DNA of 64,000 bases from Marinoscillum sp. MHG1-6 (GCF_024714475.1 NZ_JAMZMI010000005.1:206350-270349); one strand, 5' to 3'; positions 8,781 to 18,636 are shown, counted from the first letter of the stretch. Numbers and translations: made by a program. The notes: generated by a model from the sequence alone, not told the origin.

Positions 8781-10139
8781 TTATTTCTTTTCTCCTGTTG
8801 GTTTAACAATACTCTTAACCTCTGCCATGTTGATCACAGGGAAGAACTTAGCAAATGCAAAAAACAAAGTGAAGAACAATCCGAAAGTAAAAATGTAAAC
8901 TCCTACATCATATCGTGTCGGATAGAACATCGCCCAGCTTGAAGGAACGAAATCTCTGTGTAGTGATGTCACGATAATTACAAATCGCTCAAACCACATA
9001 CCGATGTTCACAACAATGGACAATACAAAAGTCGCTGCAATATTGGTTCTGATCTTTTTGAACCAGAACAACTGAGGTGAGATTACATTACAAGTCATCA
9101 TTGACCAGTATGCCCACCAGTAAGGTCCAGTAGCTCTGTTAATGAAGGCATATTGCTCAGGCTCAACACCTGAATACCATGCAATAAAGAACTCTGTGAT
9201 ATAAGCAATACCTACAACCGAACCTGTAATGATGATGATGATATTCATCAACTCAATATGTCCGATGGTGATATAATCTTCCAGTTTGTAAACCGCTCTG
9301 GTAATCACCAAAAGGGTCAATACCATAGCAAACCCTGAGAAAATCGCCCCTGCAACAAAGTATGGAGGGAAGATCGTAGTATGCCATCCAGGTATAACTG
9401 AAGTTGCAAAGTCAAAGGATACAATAGTGTGTACTGAAAGTACAAGTGGTGTTGCTAAACCAGCAAGGATCAATGAAACTGTCTCATATCTTGACCATGC
9501 TTTTGCTGCACCATTCCAACCAAGGCTTAGTGCACCATATACAATTTTAGATATCCCTGTAGCTCTGTCTCTGATCGTTGCAAAGTCAGGAACAAGCCCG
9601 ATATACCAGAACACAAGTGAAACAGAGAAATAAGTCGAAATCGCAAATACGTCCCAAAGAAGTGGTGAGTTGAAATTCACCCAAAGTGAACCGAATGTAT
9701 TTGGAAGCGGTAAAGCCCAGTAAAAACCTAACCATGGACGTCCCATGTGAAGTACAGGGAACTGAAGTGCGCAGATTACGGCAAAAATGGTCATCGCCTC
9801 AGCCGCACGGTTGATGGACATTCTCCATCGCTGTCTGAAAAGAAGCAATACTGCAGAAATCAGCGTACCAGCGTGACCGATACCCACCCACCATACAAAG
9901 TTGGTGATATCCCAGGCCCATCCAACGGTCTTGTTCAGACCCCAACTACCAATTCCTTCCCATACCAAAATTGCCACTGCCAATATTCCTATGGTTAATG
10001 CACCCAGAGATGCAGCCATAGCTAATAGCCATGATTTTGCCGGTTTTTCCTCAACCCTTCTACAGATGTCATCTGTAACATCATGTACGGTTTTACCACC
10101 GGTAACTAAAGGTTCTCTAATAACAGATTCTGAAGTCAT
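8781..10139 (-). CDS. actC: Alternative complex III membrane subunit ActC (NrfD/polysulfide reductase family)
   Basis: A 452-residue NrfD-like integral membrane protein with about ten helices in two pseudo-repeats. It is the quinol-binding membrane partner of the Fe-S protein ActB. The N-terminus is hydrophilic (residues 1-38), and the first helix follows [17 protein letters not shown]. Family features include [16 protein letters not shown] early in the first bundle and GYAxxxLL-like segments later. The gene is 21 nt after actB and one base before actD. Length matches Bacteroidota ActC. No cofactor motif is expected or seen. Confidence 0.95.
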   Translation of the reverse strand: MTSESVIREPLVTGGKTVHDVTDDICRRVEEKPAKSWLLAMAASLGALTIGILAVAILVWEGIGSWGLNKTVGWAWDITNFVWWVGIGHAGTLISAVLLLFRQRWRMSINRAAEAMTIFAVICALQFPVLHMGRPWLGFYWALPLPNTFGSLWVNFNSPLLWDVFAISTYFSVSLVFWYIGLVPDFATIRDRATGISKIVYGALSLGWNGAAKAWSRYETVSLILAGLATPLVLSVHTIVSFDFATSVIPGWHTTIFPPYFVAGAIFSGFAMVLTLLVITRAVYKLEDYITIGHIELMNIIIIITGSVVGIAYITEFFIAWYSGVEPEQYAFINRATGPYWWAYWSMMTCNVISPQLFWFKKIRTNIAATFVLSIVVNIGMWFERFVIIVTSLHRDFVPSSWAMFYPTRYDVGVYIFTFGLFFTLFFAFAKFFPVINMAEVKSIVKPTGEKK

Positions 10140-10160
10140 AATCTATACATTATCAGCGGC

Positions 10161-13100
10161 TTAAGCCTCCGCTTCTTCTTTTACAGCTTTTTCGTCTTTG
10201 TTTCTAATTTTAGTCAGGTACCAAACATTTGGCATCACTCTTAGCTCTTCCAACACGTGATATGCTCTCGGCTCCTTGGACTCTACTCCTTTATCTGAGC
10301 TTTGAATCTTCAACATTTGAGAGATTTTGCTCTCAGGGTTTTTCATATCACCAAACACAAGCGCTTCAGAAGGACATGCGCTGGCACAAGCCGTAGTAAC
10401 ATCTGCATCAGATGGACGTCTTCCTTCTTTCTTCGCTTCAAGCTTACCTGCCTGGATTCTCTGTACACAGAATGTACATTTCTCCATCACACCACGAGCA
10501 CGAACAGTCACATCCGGGTTCAATACCATTTTACCCAAATCATTGTTCATCGCCATGTTCTTATCGAACTGCTTGTTATCGTGGTATTTAAACCAGTTAA
10601 ATCTTCTTACTTTATAAGGACAGTTGTTGGCACAGTATCTCGTACCAATACATCTGTTATAAGTCATTTGATTGAGACCCTCAGTACTGTGAGTGGTCGC
10701 AGCAACCGGACAAACAGTCTCACATGGAGCGTTGTTACATTGCTGACACATCATCGGTTGGAAAGTGATTTCAGGATTAGCTGAAGCCTTTTCCATTGCA
10801 GTGTAACCGTCTTCCTTGGTAGCGTCAGAACTGTAGTATCTGTCAATTCTGATCCAGTGCATTTCTCGTCGGTTCAGAACCTCTTCCTTACCAACTACCG
10901 GAATATTATTTTCTACCTGACACGCTACAGTACATGCTCCACAACCTGTACATGAGTTCAGGTCGATGCTTAAACCCCAGTGATGGTTAGCATAAGAGTG
11001 CCCTTTCCAAAGAGAAACAGCATAAGGCTTAACCATTCCTTCTGCAGTAGCAATCTTAGGGAAGTGTCTTCCAGCTTGAGGATCTTTTTGGTATTCTTTC
11101 AAAAGCGCTTCCTGTACCACAGTCTCTCTACCCATATAAGTATGGTGAGTCTGTGTTTGCGCTATTTGATATGAGGTAGATGTAGGCTCAACGCTTACAC
11201 CAGAAGTTACTGCAAAAGAAAGACTACCGCCTTTAGAAGCAATCAATGGATAGGCATTCACTCCAACACCATTAGCCACCTTACCAGCTACCGTTCTACC
11301 GTAACCAAGTGCTAAACCAATAGTACCATACGCCTGACCCGGTTGAGGTAATACAGGTACTTCAAGAGAAACACCTCCCACGGTCAACTTCACAAGCTGA
11401 GTAGTCATATCACCCAAGGCAATTCCCCACTCTTCCACTTGCTTTGGTGACACAGTCAGATAGTTATCCCAGGTAGCCTTAGAGATTGGATCAGGCATTT
11501 CCTGCAACCATGGGTTGTTAGCCTGAGTACCATCACCAATACTTGCTTTCTGATAGATCACTAATTCTAATCCAGCGTTATCCAGTGTATAGGATGATGA
11601 GATCGCTGAAGCAATTGATGCAACATCTACTGTTGGTGAAAGTACTTCCGCTTCTCCGGAAGCCGCATCATAAACACCATCATGAAGACATTTATCCCAG
11701 TAAGCATCAAACGATGCAAAACCTGTAGCCGATGGGTAACCATAGGTCTCCCAATTTGATCGGATAAAATCATAATAGCTTGTCTCAACTCCAGCCCAGG
11801 TAAGGAATGAATCCTGTGCCTGTCTGGTGTCAAAAATGTTTTTGATGGTAGGTTGTGATAAGCTGTATGAACCTGAAATTGGCTCAAAATCATTCCATGA
11901 CTCCAGGTAGTGATGATCCGGAGCTTGGTATTTTACTAATGCTGAAGTTTCATCCTTTCGATCAGCAGTGGATAATGAGAATTTCACTTTAGCCAGACCC
12001 GCCTGAATGTCAGCTCCGAATGCTGAATCGTAAACCGGATTACAGTTGTAAAAGATCACGCCTCCAACTACTCCTGACTTAAGCTCGGATACGAAAGAAC
12101 CGAACTTCTTATCATCTCCAGCTCTGGTTTTTAAAGATTTGGAAGCATCAATAGTTGAACCATAGCTACCTAATAAGTCATTTAGTGCGATTACCAGTTG
12201 CTGAACGGCAACATCTGATGAGCCAGAAACAACTAAAGAAGCACCTTTTGATTTCAAAAGATCAGCCGCTGCCTTTTTGATTGTCGCACTGTCTTCAATT
12301 TTCTTGGAAGCAATTGTTGCGGCACCCAATTTAGATGCTACTTCATTATACAATGCTGCCACATACAAACCTTCCTGAGAAGGTTTGATCAATGTTCTGT
12401 AGTCTGCATTCGCTCCTGTAATAGTCAGGTTTGCTTCAAAAGCATAAAGCCTGGACATGTCTTTTTTAGAATCCGTCAGCTTACGTGTGCTGGCAAATTG
12501 TTTTGTACTAAGTGTTGCATTAGGAGCAGAACCCAGGAAATCATAACCAAAGGTTACAATCGTTTTTGCTTTTGAAAAATCATAAAGAGGGAATGATTTA
12601 GTTCCAAAAGCAGCTTCATAGGCTGAAGTTAGTCCATCATATGAATAAGAGTCATATTGAACATGATCCAAAGATGGATACTTCTCTTTAAGCTTGCTGA
12701 TTGCAGCTAAAGTACTTGGACTAGCCACCGAATGGCTCACCAAAGCAATTTTTCCGCTAGCTGCGGAAAGTGCACCAGTTACAGCTGCATCCAGATCAGA
12801 CCAGCTGGCTTTCTTGCCATTAATCAATGGAGATTGAAGACGTTCTTTATCATAAAGTGATAAAACAGAAGCCTGTACTTGTGGATAAGTACCGCCACCG
12901 CTTACCGAAGACATTTTATTACCCTCTACATTGATAGGTCGTCCTTCTCTTGTTTTTACAACAACGGGACAAACATCACTTCCACTTACATAAGTAGAAG
13001 CATAATAGTTAGCATTAGAAGGATCAACAGTTTCAGGCTTTCTTACGTAAGGAATCGCTTTTCTAACAGGAGTTTCACAAGCCGCTAATGACACCGCAGC

Positions 13101-13262
13101 CAAACCAAATCCCATCAGTTTAAGGAAATCCCTTCTTGAAGACTCATCCCCTTCTCCCGTCAATGGAAGATATTCTGGAAATTCCTTATTTGCCTTTTCT
13201 TGAAACTCAGCTGTGTTTTGCAGCTGTTCTAATCCTTTCCAGTACTTCTTAGTCTCTTTCAT
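10161..13262 (-). CDS. actB: Alternative complex III iron-sulfur subunit ActB (TAT-targeted)
   Basis: A 1033-residue periplasmic Fe-S protein. Near residue 43 there is a twin-arginine motif (SRRDFLKLMGFG) ending in AAVSLAAC, which fits TAT export with a possible lipidated Cys. Residues ~60-750 resemble the molybdopterin oxidoreductase fold, which in ActB has lost the cofactor. The C-terminal ~770-960 region carries ferredoxin-like clusters: CTGCGACTVAC, CQQCNNAPCETVCP, CIGTRYCANNCP and CTFC with CASACP. Together these are enough for one 3Fe-4S and three 4Fe-4S clusters, the usual ActB set. It passes electrons from quinol at ActC to the hemes of ActA. Second gene of the operon, 37 nt after actA. 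Confidence 0.96.
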   Translation of the reverse strand: MKETKKYWKGLEQLQNTAEFQEKANKEFPEYLPLTGEGDESSRRDFLKLMGFGLAAVSLAACETPVRKAIPYVRKPETVDPSNANYYASTYVSGSDVCPVVVKTREGRPINVEGNKMSSVSGGGTYPQVQASVLSLYDKERLQSPLINGKKASWSDLDAAVTGALSAASGKIALVSHSVASPSTLAAISKLKEKYPSLDHVQYDSYSYDGLTSAYEAAFGTKSFPLYDFSKAKTIVTFGYDFLGSAPNATLSTKQFASTRKLTDSKKDMSRLYAFEANLTITGANADYRTLIKPSQEGLYVAALYNEVASKLGAATIASKKIEDSATIKKAAADLLKSKGASLVVSGSSDVAVQQLVIALNDLLGSYGSTIDASKSLKTRAGDDKKFGSFVSELKSGVVGGVIFYNCNPVYDSAFGADIQAGLAKVKFSLSTADRKDETSALVKYQAPDHHYLESWNDFEPISGSYSLSQPTIKNIFDTRQAQDSFLTWAGVETSYYDFIRSNWETYGYPSATGFASFDAYWDKCLHDGVYDAASGEAEVLSPTVDVASIASAISSSYTLDNAGLELVIYQKASIGDGTQANNPWLQEMPDPISKATWDNYLTVSPKQVEEWGIALGDMTTQLVKLTVGGVSLEVPVLPQPGQAYGTIGLALGYGRTVAGKVANGVGVNAYPLIASKGGSLSFAVTSGVSVEPTSTSYQIAQTQTHHTYMGRETVVQEALLKEYQKDPQAGRHFPKIATAEGMVKPYAVSLWKGHSYANHHWGLSIDLNSCTGCGACTVACQVENNIPVVGKEEVLNRREMHWIRIDRYYSSDATKEDGYTAMEKASANPEITFQPMMCQQCNNAPCETVCPVAATTHSTEGLNQMTYNRCIGTRYCANNCPYKVRRFNWFKYHDNKQFDKNMAMNNDLGKMVLNPDVTVRARGVMEKCTFCVQRIQAGKLEAKKEGRRPSDADVTTACASACPSEALVFGDMKNPESKISQMLKIQSSDKGVESKEPRAYHVLEELRVMPNVWYLTKIRNKDEKAVKEEAEA

Positions 13263-13299
13263 ATTTCTGGAATATATACTTTAACTAACTAGCCTTTTA

Positions 13300-14607
13300 T
13301 TAATAGTGACACTTAGAACACTCTAAACCTCCGATATCTTCAACCTTCATAGGCTCTTTGCTATGCTCTTCATGAAGCTCGACTAGGTTAGTATAGTACT
13401 CATTACCTTTAGTATTTACATCTGTTTCTCTATGACAGTTGATACACCATCCCATCGTTAGAGTAGAGTATTGATAAACCACTTCCATTTCCTCCACAGG
13501 ACCGTGGCAAGTCTGACATTCAAGTCCACCTACCTTCACGTGTTGAGAGTGATTGAAATAAGCCAAATCAGGAAGATTGTGAACCCTCACCCACTCAATA
13601 GGTTTTGGGTTGTTTCCATATTCCCCTGTTTCAGGGTTATAATCGATCGCAGCATAGATTTTTGCAATCTCAGGAGAAACACCGCTTGCACCGCCAACAT
13701 TTTTAATTCCTGAATGACAGTTCATACAAATATTTGGCGAAGGGATATTAGCTGATTTTGCCTTTCTTACACCTGTATGGCAGTAGTTACAATCTATCTC
13801 ATACTGACCAGCATGTAGCTCATGAGAGAATGCTATCGGTTGAGTTGGCATATAACCTTGCTGCACACCGATTGTAAACGCCCCATCAATAAGCGTCTTT
13901 AAAACAATGGCTGTAAACAAGAAAATCACCAGACCAATGAAAGCATTGCTTTGAAGCAGTCCAAACAGATCAAACTTCTGATTAACAACTTCAACATCTT
14001 CCTCATTCAGCTCACTGCTTTCATTCAAGTATTTTCTGAGCACTGAAATAATTAATCCCAGCACAACCAAAATCAAGATCAAAACGACGATCAGAACAAC
14101 GAAAATGGCTGTAAGGTAACTTGAAGGAATGCTATCATCTGCGGCAGCAACACCTGCTGCATCACCAGCAGCAGCTACTTCCGCTTTCACAGGCTCCTTA
14201 GTGGATTCAACCTTTATATAAGCTAAAAGTGATGTCACTTGCTCATCCGAAAACGGATAAGATGGCATCACATTTTTATTGTATTCATTGAAAAGGGCCA
14301 CCGCATATTCATCACCACTGGCAATTACCTTTTGCGAATTCTTTACCCATTTAAGTAACCACTCCTTAGGTCTGCGCTCATGTACATCCTTAAGGGCCGG
14401 ACCGATAACCACCTCATGGATATCGTGACACTGCGCACAGTTACCCTTAAACAGGCTTTCACCTGCTGAAACCACAGACTCATCCGTAGGGATTCCATCG
14501 GACTCTTGTGCTTGTGACGTATAAGAGAAGAAAATTACTAATAAAAAGAAGCTTGCCGACAAGATCAACCTTGTGGCTTTTCGAATAGATAGGTTGTTTG
14601 TTATCAT
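13300..14607 (-). CDS. actA: Alternative complex III multiheme cytochrome c, ActA with fused class-I heme domain
   Basis: A 435-residue protein with six CxxCH sites. After a signal peptide or anchor (residues ~12-33) comes a class-I cytochrome domain with CAQCH (C57-H61). Then there is an Ala-rich linker, a membrane helix (~161-189), a cytoplasmic KYLNESSELNEEDVE loop and a second helix (~218-240). The C-terminal multiheme domain holds CNYCH, CMNCH, CQTCH, CINCH and a terminal CSKCH only a residue before the end. The five-heme part is the standard ActA electron wire. The N-terminal monoheme domain is a fusion also found in Bacteroidota complexes. It is the first gene of the operon, and its own promoter lies just upstream. 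Confidence 0.94.
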   Translation of the reverse strand: MITNNLSIRKATRLILSASFFLLVIFFSYTSQAQESDGIPTDESVVSAGESLFKGNCAQCHDIHEVVIGPALKDVHERRPKEWLLKWVKNSQKVIASGDEYAVALFNEYNKNVMPSYPFSDEQVTSLLAYIKVESTKEPVKAEVAAAGDAAGVAAADDSIPSSYLTAIFVVLIVVLILILVVLGLIISVLRKYLNESSELNEEDVEVVNQKFDLFGLLQSNAFIGLVIFLFTAIVLKTLIDGAFTIGVQQGYMPTQPIAFSHELHAGQYEIDCNYCHTGVRKAKSANIPSPNICMNCHSGIKNVGGASGVSPEIAKIYAAIDYNPETGEYGNNPKPIEWVRVHNLPDLAYFNHSQHVKVGGLECQTCHGPVEEMEVVYQYSTLTMGWCINCHRETDVNTKGNEYYTNLVELHEEHSKEPMKVEDIGGLECSKCHY

Positions 14608-14636
14608 TTATTTCTTAGGTCGAAATCAAACGGGTA

Positions 14637-14668
14637 CAAATGTAATACGGGGGTACGGGTTTTTCAAA
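14637..14668 (-). promoter_or_regulatory. Promoter of the act-cta respiratory operon
   Basis: Read on the minus strand, TTTG (plus 14665-14668) is followed after 20 nt by TACATTTG (plus 14637-14644). This matches the Bacteroidota sigma-A form TTTG-N~19-TAnnTTTG. It lies 30 nt upstream of the actA ATG, which implies a very short leader. The remainder of 14,669-14,893 contains no gene-like frame and no convincing terminator for the upstream serine hydrolase. Confidence 0.66.
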
Positions 14669-14893
14669 GCCGGATTATTCAGCCAAAAAGGCCAAATCTT
14701 GAGATGTTGAAAGGCAAAGGCTTAAATTCATTGAAAATCAACACATTATTGACTCTACAGGTCGATTATCCAAGCTATTTAGAATCAGTATAAATAACGC
14801 TTCGAGTGAAACATTTTTTCCTCACCTGTTTTTTTCCGGTTTTCTTGAAAAAATTTGCCGAAATCATAGCTGAAAAGCAACTTTTTGAATAAA

Positions 14894-16210
14894 CTAGGGC
14901 GCCTTATCAGAACCATTTTTCGGCGTACTTATCTTCTCACAGTTCTCAACCAGATCAAGAAAATCATAGAAATACTGATGGATGGTAGGGCGAACGTTTA
15001 ACTCGTAAATCATTCGATGATCCCGGCTTGGATAAACCCGGTTCGAAAAGAAGATGTAAACCAAATCATTATCAGGATCCGCCCAACCCAGGGTCCCTGT
15101 ATAACCCGCATGACCATAACTCATATAACCAGCTGATTTGGCTACACTACTCTTCACTTCATCATATTCAAGTAAGGGCTTATCAAACCCTAACCCTCTC
15201 CGATTGTTCAGTGCAGGGTATTGATAGGAAGTGAATAAATCTATAGTCGCAGCATTGAGAAGTGTATCGCCTCTGTAGATACCATTATTAATGAATAGGT
15301 GCCACACCTTGGCCAAATCTTCAATCCTTGAAAACTGTCCTGCGTTTCCCGACACTCCCTTCATAAAAATGGCTCCTTCATCATGAACCTCACCATGCAG
15401 GGGCTTCTTACGAAAAAAACTATCAATCTCCGTTGGAACGATCTCCTCGGGTTCAAATTTTTCTAAAGGATTAAACATCAGGCTCTCAATTCCCAAGGGG
15501 TCATAAAAATTGAACTTCAAAAAGGATTGAAAATCCATGCCTGTCACGTTTTTGACAAGCTCAGGGACTAGATAAAAGAACAAACCCGAATAGACATACT
15601 CAGGGTTAGCCTGAACCTTAGTTTTCTTAATATATTTCTTCAGCTTTTTATAAAAGTCTACGTGTAAATAAAGATCGTCTGAAACCTTATAAGGGTAGCT
15701 TTCAGTTTGCCGATCTAAAAATGTCTTCCTTTTATACTTTCCATTTCTCCTCTTAATCACCTCATAATATTTGATCCAGCCTTTAAATCCGGCCTGATGT
15801 GCTAACGCCTCACGAATGGTCGCTTTTCCAAACTTGCTAAAACCGAAACTATCTACATATTCCCTAACAGGCTTATCAAGGTCAAGCAACCCTACTTCAT
15901 ATAATTTCATTAAGGCCAGCGTAGAGGCGGAAACTTTTGTGATTGACGCAATGTCATATAAATCAGAATAGGAAACCGATCTTAAACTATCATAGGTATG
16001 AAACCCATAAGCCTTGCGAAAGAAGGCTTTTTCACCTTGCGAAGCGTAAATAATGCAACCCGGAAATGCTTCTTTGGAGATCGCATCTGTTATGACACTA
16101 TCTATATCAGAATAAAGATGAAGTAAGAGGCTATCCCGGGAGTTTTGTGCCAAAGAATCTATCTGAAAATTTATAAATAATAAAATCAGAATGATTGTTT
16201 TATAAGACAT
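14894..16210 (-). CDS. Secreted serine hydrolase, class C beta-lactamase / penicillin-binding fold
   Basis: A 438-residue protein with a signal peptide (residues 1-21, ending SLAQ). It has the class C beta-lactamase-like fold used by esterases, peptidases and lactamases. The catalytic SxxK is S89-I-T-K92. The second motif, normally YxN, reads Y207-S-G. The third, KTG-like HxG, is in YGHAGYTGT near residue 371. Losing the Asn of motif two argues against an efficient beta-lactamase. The substrate is unknown. A basic Lys/Tyr-rich insertion (~145-200) sits between motifs one and two. It is divergent from the serine pathway gene with only 41 nt between start codons, and it lies upstream of the respiratory operon on the same strand. 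Confidence 0.82.
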   Translation of the reverse strand: MSYKTIILILLFINFQIDSLAQNSRDSLLLHLYSDIDSVITDAISKEAFPGCIIYASQGEKAFFRKAYGFHTYDSLRSVSYSDLYDIASITKVSASTLALMKLYEVGLLDLDKPVREYVDSFGFSKFGKATIREALAHQAGFKGWIKYYEVIKRRNGKYKRKTFLDRQTESYPYKVSDDLYLHVDFYKKLKKYIKKTKVQANPEYVYSGLFFYLVPELVKNVTGMDFQSFLKFNFYDPLGIESLMFNPLEKFEPEEIVPTEIDSFFRKKPLHGEVHDEGAIFMKGVSGNAGQFSRIEDLAKVWHLFINNGIYRGDTLLNAATIDLFTSYQYPALNNRRGLGFDKPLLEYDEVKSSVAKSAGYMSYGHAGYTGTLGWADPDNDLVYIFFSNRVYPSRDHRMIYELNVRPTIHQYFYDFLDLVENCEKISTPKNGSDKAP

Positions 16211-16219
16211 GAACCTAAT

Positions 16220-16227
16220 TAATTTTG
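16220..16227 (+). promoter_or_regulatory. Candidate -7 element for the serB-serA fusion gene
   Basis: TAATTTTG matches the Bacteroidota TAnnTTTG element and lies 24 nt before the ATG at 16252, inside the 41-nt gap between divergent genes. A TTG 22 nt upstream (16195-16197) is a poor -33 match, so the call is tentative. Confidence 0.4.
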
Positions 16228-16251
16228 CCGCCCCAGAGATAAAGCGAACTT

Positions 16252-18144
16252 ATGGAAAATCTGAAACATTTTGTAATTGATTTTGACAGTACCTTCACCC
16301 GAGTTGAGGCCCTTGATGTCTTGTGTGAAGTTTCCCTTAATGGGCATCCAAATAAAGATAGCGCATTACAAAAAATCAAGGAGATCACTGATTTGGGAAT
16401 GGAAGGTAAGCTTTCGCTAAGAGAATCTCTGGAAAAGCGTTTAGACATTCTTCAAGCAAAAAAAGAACACTTACCTGAACTTATTAACAGACTAAGCAAA
16501 GAAGTCAGTGAATCATTTAAGCGTAACAAGGATTTCGTTAAGAAATACGCCGACGAGATTTACATCGTCTCAAATGGATTCAAAGACTTCATCGTGCCCA
16601 TTGTAGAACAATATGGCATCAATCCTGATCAGGTATATGCGAATGAGTTTACCTACGATGATGAAGGGAACATTACAGGCTTCGATCCGGATAATTTATT
16701 ATCCAGCAACGGAGGAAAACCTAAACAGATCCAATCGCTGAACCTCCAGGGAGAAATCTTCGTTCTTGGTGATGGGTATACGGATTATGAAATCAAAAAA
16801 GCCGGAATCGCCCATAAATTCTATGCTTTTACTGAAAATATCAGAAGGGAAAATGTTTTGGAAAATGCAGACCATGAAGCCCCTACGCTGGACGAATTTC
16901 TATATGTAAATAAAATGGAGAGAGCTCTTTCATATCCAAAAAACCGTATTAAGGTACTTCTTCTTGAAAACATCCATGATCATGGCATTAAAAAATTGAA
17001 GGAAGAAGGTTACCAGGTGGAGGTATACCCTGCCGGAATGAGTGAAGAAGAATTATCTGAAGCTATCAAAGATGTTTCTATCTTAGGGATCAGATCAAAG
17101 ACTCAGGTAACGGCAAAAGTTTTGGAAAACGCAAACAGACTTTTAGCGGTTGGAGCTTTTTGTATTGGAACCAATCAAATTGACCTCAATACTTGTCTTA
17201 GGAAAGGTATTGCGGTATTCAACGCTCCGTATTCAAATACACGTTCTGTAGTTGAACTTGCTATTGGTGAAATCATCATGCTGATGAGAAACCTGCCGGA
17301 CAAAATAAAACTCATGCACGAAGGTAATTGGGATAAGTCCGCTAAAAATAGCTTTGAGATCAGAGGTAAAAAACTAGGTATTTTCGGTTATGGAAATATC
17401 GGAAGTCAGCTTTCTGTTGTTGCGGAGTCTCTCGGTTTGAAGGTTCAGTTTTACGACATCGAAGAAAAGCTGGCCCTGGGTAATGCCGAGCAATGCAAAT
17501 CTCTGGACGAATTCCTTGAAACTTCTGATGTGATCACCCTTCACGTAGATGGGCGACCTACCAACAAGAATATTTTCGGAGAATCTGAATTTAGTAAAAT
17601 GAAAGATGGGGTTATTTTCCTCAATCTGAGCAGAGGTCACGTGGTAGATATTGCTGCACTTAAGAAATACATTGTTTCTGGCAAAATAAAAGGTGCCGGA
17701 ATTGACGTATTCCCAGAAGAGCCGATGAGCAACAATGACGAGTTCATCTCAGAATTGAGAAGCCTGCCCAATACAATCCTGACGCCACATATTGGTGGTA
17801 GTACCCTGGAGGCACAGGAAATGATCGCCGACTTTGTTCCAGGTAAGATCATGGATTATATCAACACTGGATCAACTAGTGTGAGTGTGAATTTCCCGAA
17901 TATCGTCCTCCCGAAACTCAAGGATGCTCACAGGTTTATTCATATTCATAAAAATGAGCCAGGTGTATTGGCGGAAATAAATAATGAGCTCGCAAAACAC
18001 GATATTAACGTTGTAGGTCAATACCTAAAAACCAACGAAGAAGTGGGTTATGTGATTACTGACATCAATAAAGACTACGATTCGGAGGTGATAAAAAACC
18101 TTAAGAAGATCAAGGCGACTATAAGATTCCGTGTTTTGTATTAG
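16252..18144 (+). CDS. serA: Fused phosphoserine phosphatase (HAD) / D-3-phosphoglycerate dehydrogenase
   Basis: A 630-residue protein joining two enzymes of serine synthesis. Residues 1-225 are a complete SerB-like HAD phosphatase: D10 and D12 (IDFDST), S107 (VSNG), K156/K158 (GGKPK) and D174/D178 (GDGYTD). Residues ~231-545 are a NAD-dependent 3-phosphoglycerate dehydrogenase, with GYGNIGSQL near 377, LSRG near 459, PEEP near 488 and the catalytic His in TPHIGGS near 512. Residues ~560-630 form an ACT domain (HKNEPGVLAEINNEL), suggesting feedback by serine. All catalytic residues appear intact, so one polypeptide could supply the first and last steps, with the aminotransferase at 18869 supplying the middle one. 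Confidence 0.93.
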   Translation: MENLKHFVIDFDSTFTRVEALDVLCEVSLNGHPNKDSALQKIKEITDLGMEGKLSLRESLEKRLDILQAKKEHLPELINRLSKEVSESFKRNKDFVKKYADEIYIVSNGFKDFIVPIVEQYGINPDQVYANEFTYDDEGNITGFDPDNLLSSNGGKPKQIQSLNLQGEIFVLGDGYTDYEIKKAGIAHKFYAFTENIRRENVLENADHEAPTLDEFLYVNKMERALSYPKNRIKVLLLENIHDHGIKKLKEEGYQVEVYPAGMSEEELSEAIKDVSILGIRSKTQVTAKVLENANRLLAVGAFCIGTNQIDLNTCLRKGIAVFNAPYSNTRSVVELAIGEIIMLMRNLPDKIKLMHEGNWDKSAKNSFEIRGKKLGIFGYGNIGSQLSVVAESLGLKVQFYDIEEKLALGNAEQCKSLDEFLETSDVITLHVDGRPTNKNIFGESEFSKMKDGVIFLNLSRGHVVDIAALKKYIVSGKIKGAGIDVFPEEPMSNNDEFISELRSLPNTILTPHIGGSTLEAQEMIADFVPGKIMDYINTGSTSVSVNFPNIVLPKLKDAHRFIHIHKNEPGVLAEINNELAKHDINVVGQYLKTNEEVGYVITDINKDYDSEVIKNLKKIKATIRFRVLY

Positions 18145-18223
18145 TGATATATGAATCTTAATCATTAAATTTAGTCGCAGTAAGGTTGTATATCATCCCG
18201 TTTGTCAACCCAAAGCAGAAAAA

Positions 18224-18610
18224 ATGAGTTTATCGTCACCGCAATGGAAAGATGTTAAAACGGTAGCTGAATTAGAGAAAATCATTGAAGACTCTAAATC
18301 AAAGCCGGTTTTACTTCTAAGGCATAATGAATCCAATCCGTTCAGTGTCCAGGTTAAAAAAAATCTGGATCAGGACTGGTCTTTGTCTGCATCTCAGCTG
18401 GATACATATATAGCAGACGCTTCCATAGCGTCTATTACTGATAAAGTTATTACTGTGGCAGGCGTTGACGACGAAACCCCTCAAGTCATATTATTTGCTG
18501 ATGGTGTCACCATGTACGATGAATCCCTTGAACTTATCAGCTTTAAAAAAATCAAACTGGCGCTTAAAATTGTCAACCGCACCTTTCGCTGGATGGAAAC
18601 CAGGGCATAA
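18224..18610 (+). CDS. YtxJ-like (DUF2847) thioredoxin-fold protein lacking the active-site Cys
   Basis: A 128-residue soluble protein. Layout and motifs recall the monothiol bacilliredoxin-like YtxJ family. An N-terminal helix (ELEKIIEDSKSKPVLLLRH) is followed by a DETPQVILFADG segment that corresponds to the cis-Pro ESPQ strand, then a C-terminal helix. The position where YtxJ has RCPIS (one catalytic Cys) reads ESNPFS, and there is no Cys anywhere in the protein. If the family call is right, the redox function is lost or the protein acts as a binding protein. It sits between the two serine biosynthesis genes and is followed by a hairpin. Family assignment is moderate. Confidence 0.6.
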   Translation: MSLSSPQWKDVKTVAELEKIIEDSKSKPVLLLRHNESNPFSVQVKKNLDQDWSLSASQLDTYIADASIASITDKVITVAGVDDETPQVILFADGVTMYDESLELISFKKIKLALKIVNRTFRWMETRA

Positions 18611-18614
18611 AAAA

Positions 18615-18636
18615 AGCTTTCGGTTATCCGAAAGCT
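18615..18636 (+). terminator. Hairpin after the YtxJ-like gene, possible terminator
   Basis: A perfect 9-bp stem, AGCTTTCGG/CCGAAAGCT with a TTAT loop, lies 5 nt after the stop codon at 18610. The plus-strand tail is only CTCTAAATTCTTT, whereas the minus strand has a clean T-run after the stem. On the gene's own strand it is therefore a weak terminator, or an mRNA 3' stabiliser. Confidence 0.45.

Noticed and set aside
10302..10784. 160-residue plus-strand frame inside actB
   Set aside because: Antisense shadow of the conserved Fe-S region of actB. No supporting composition or start signals.
17634..17646. parS-like CACGTG sites near parAB and elsewhere
   Set aside because: Isolated CACGTG cores occur (for example here and near 13531) but lack the surrounding palindrome needed for parS.
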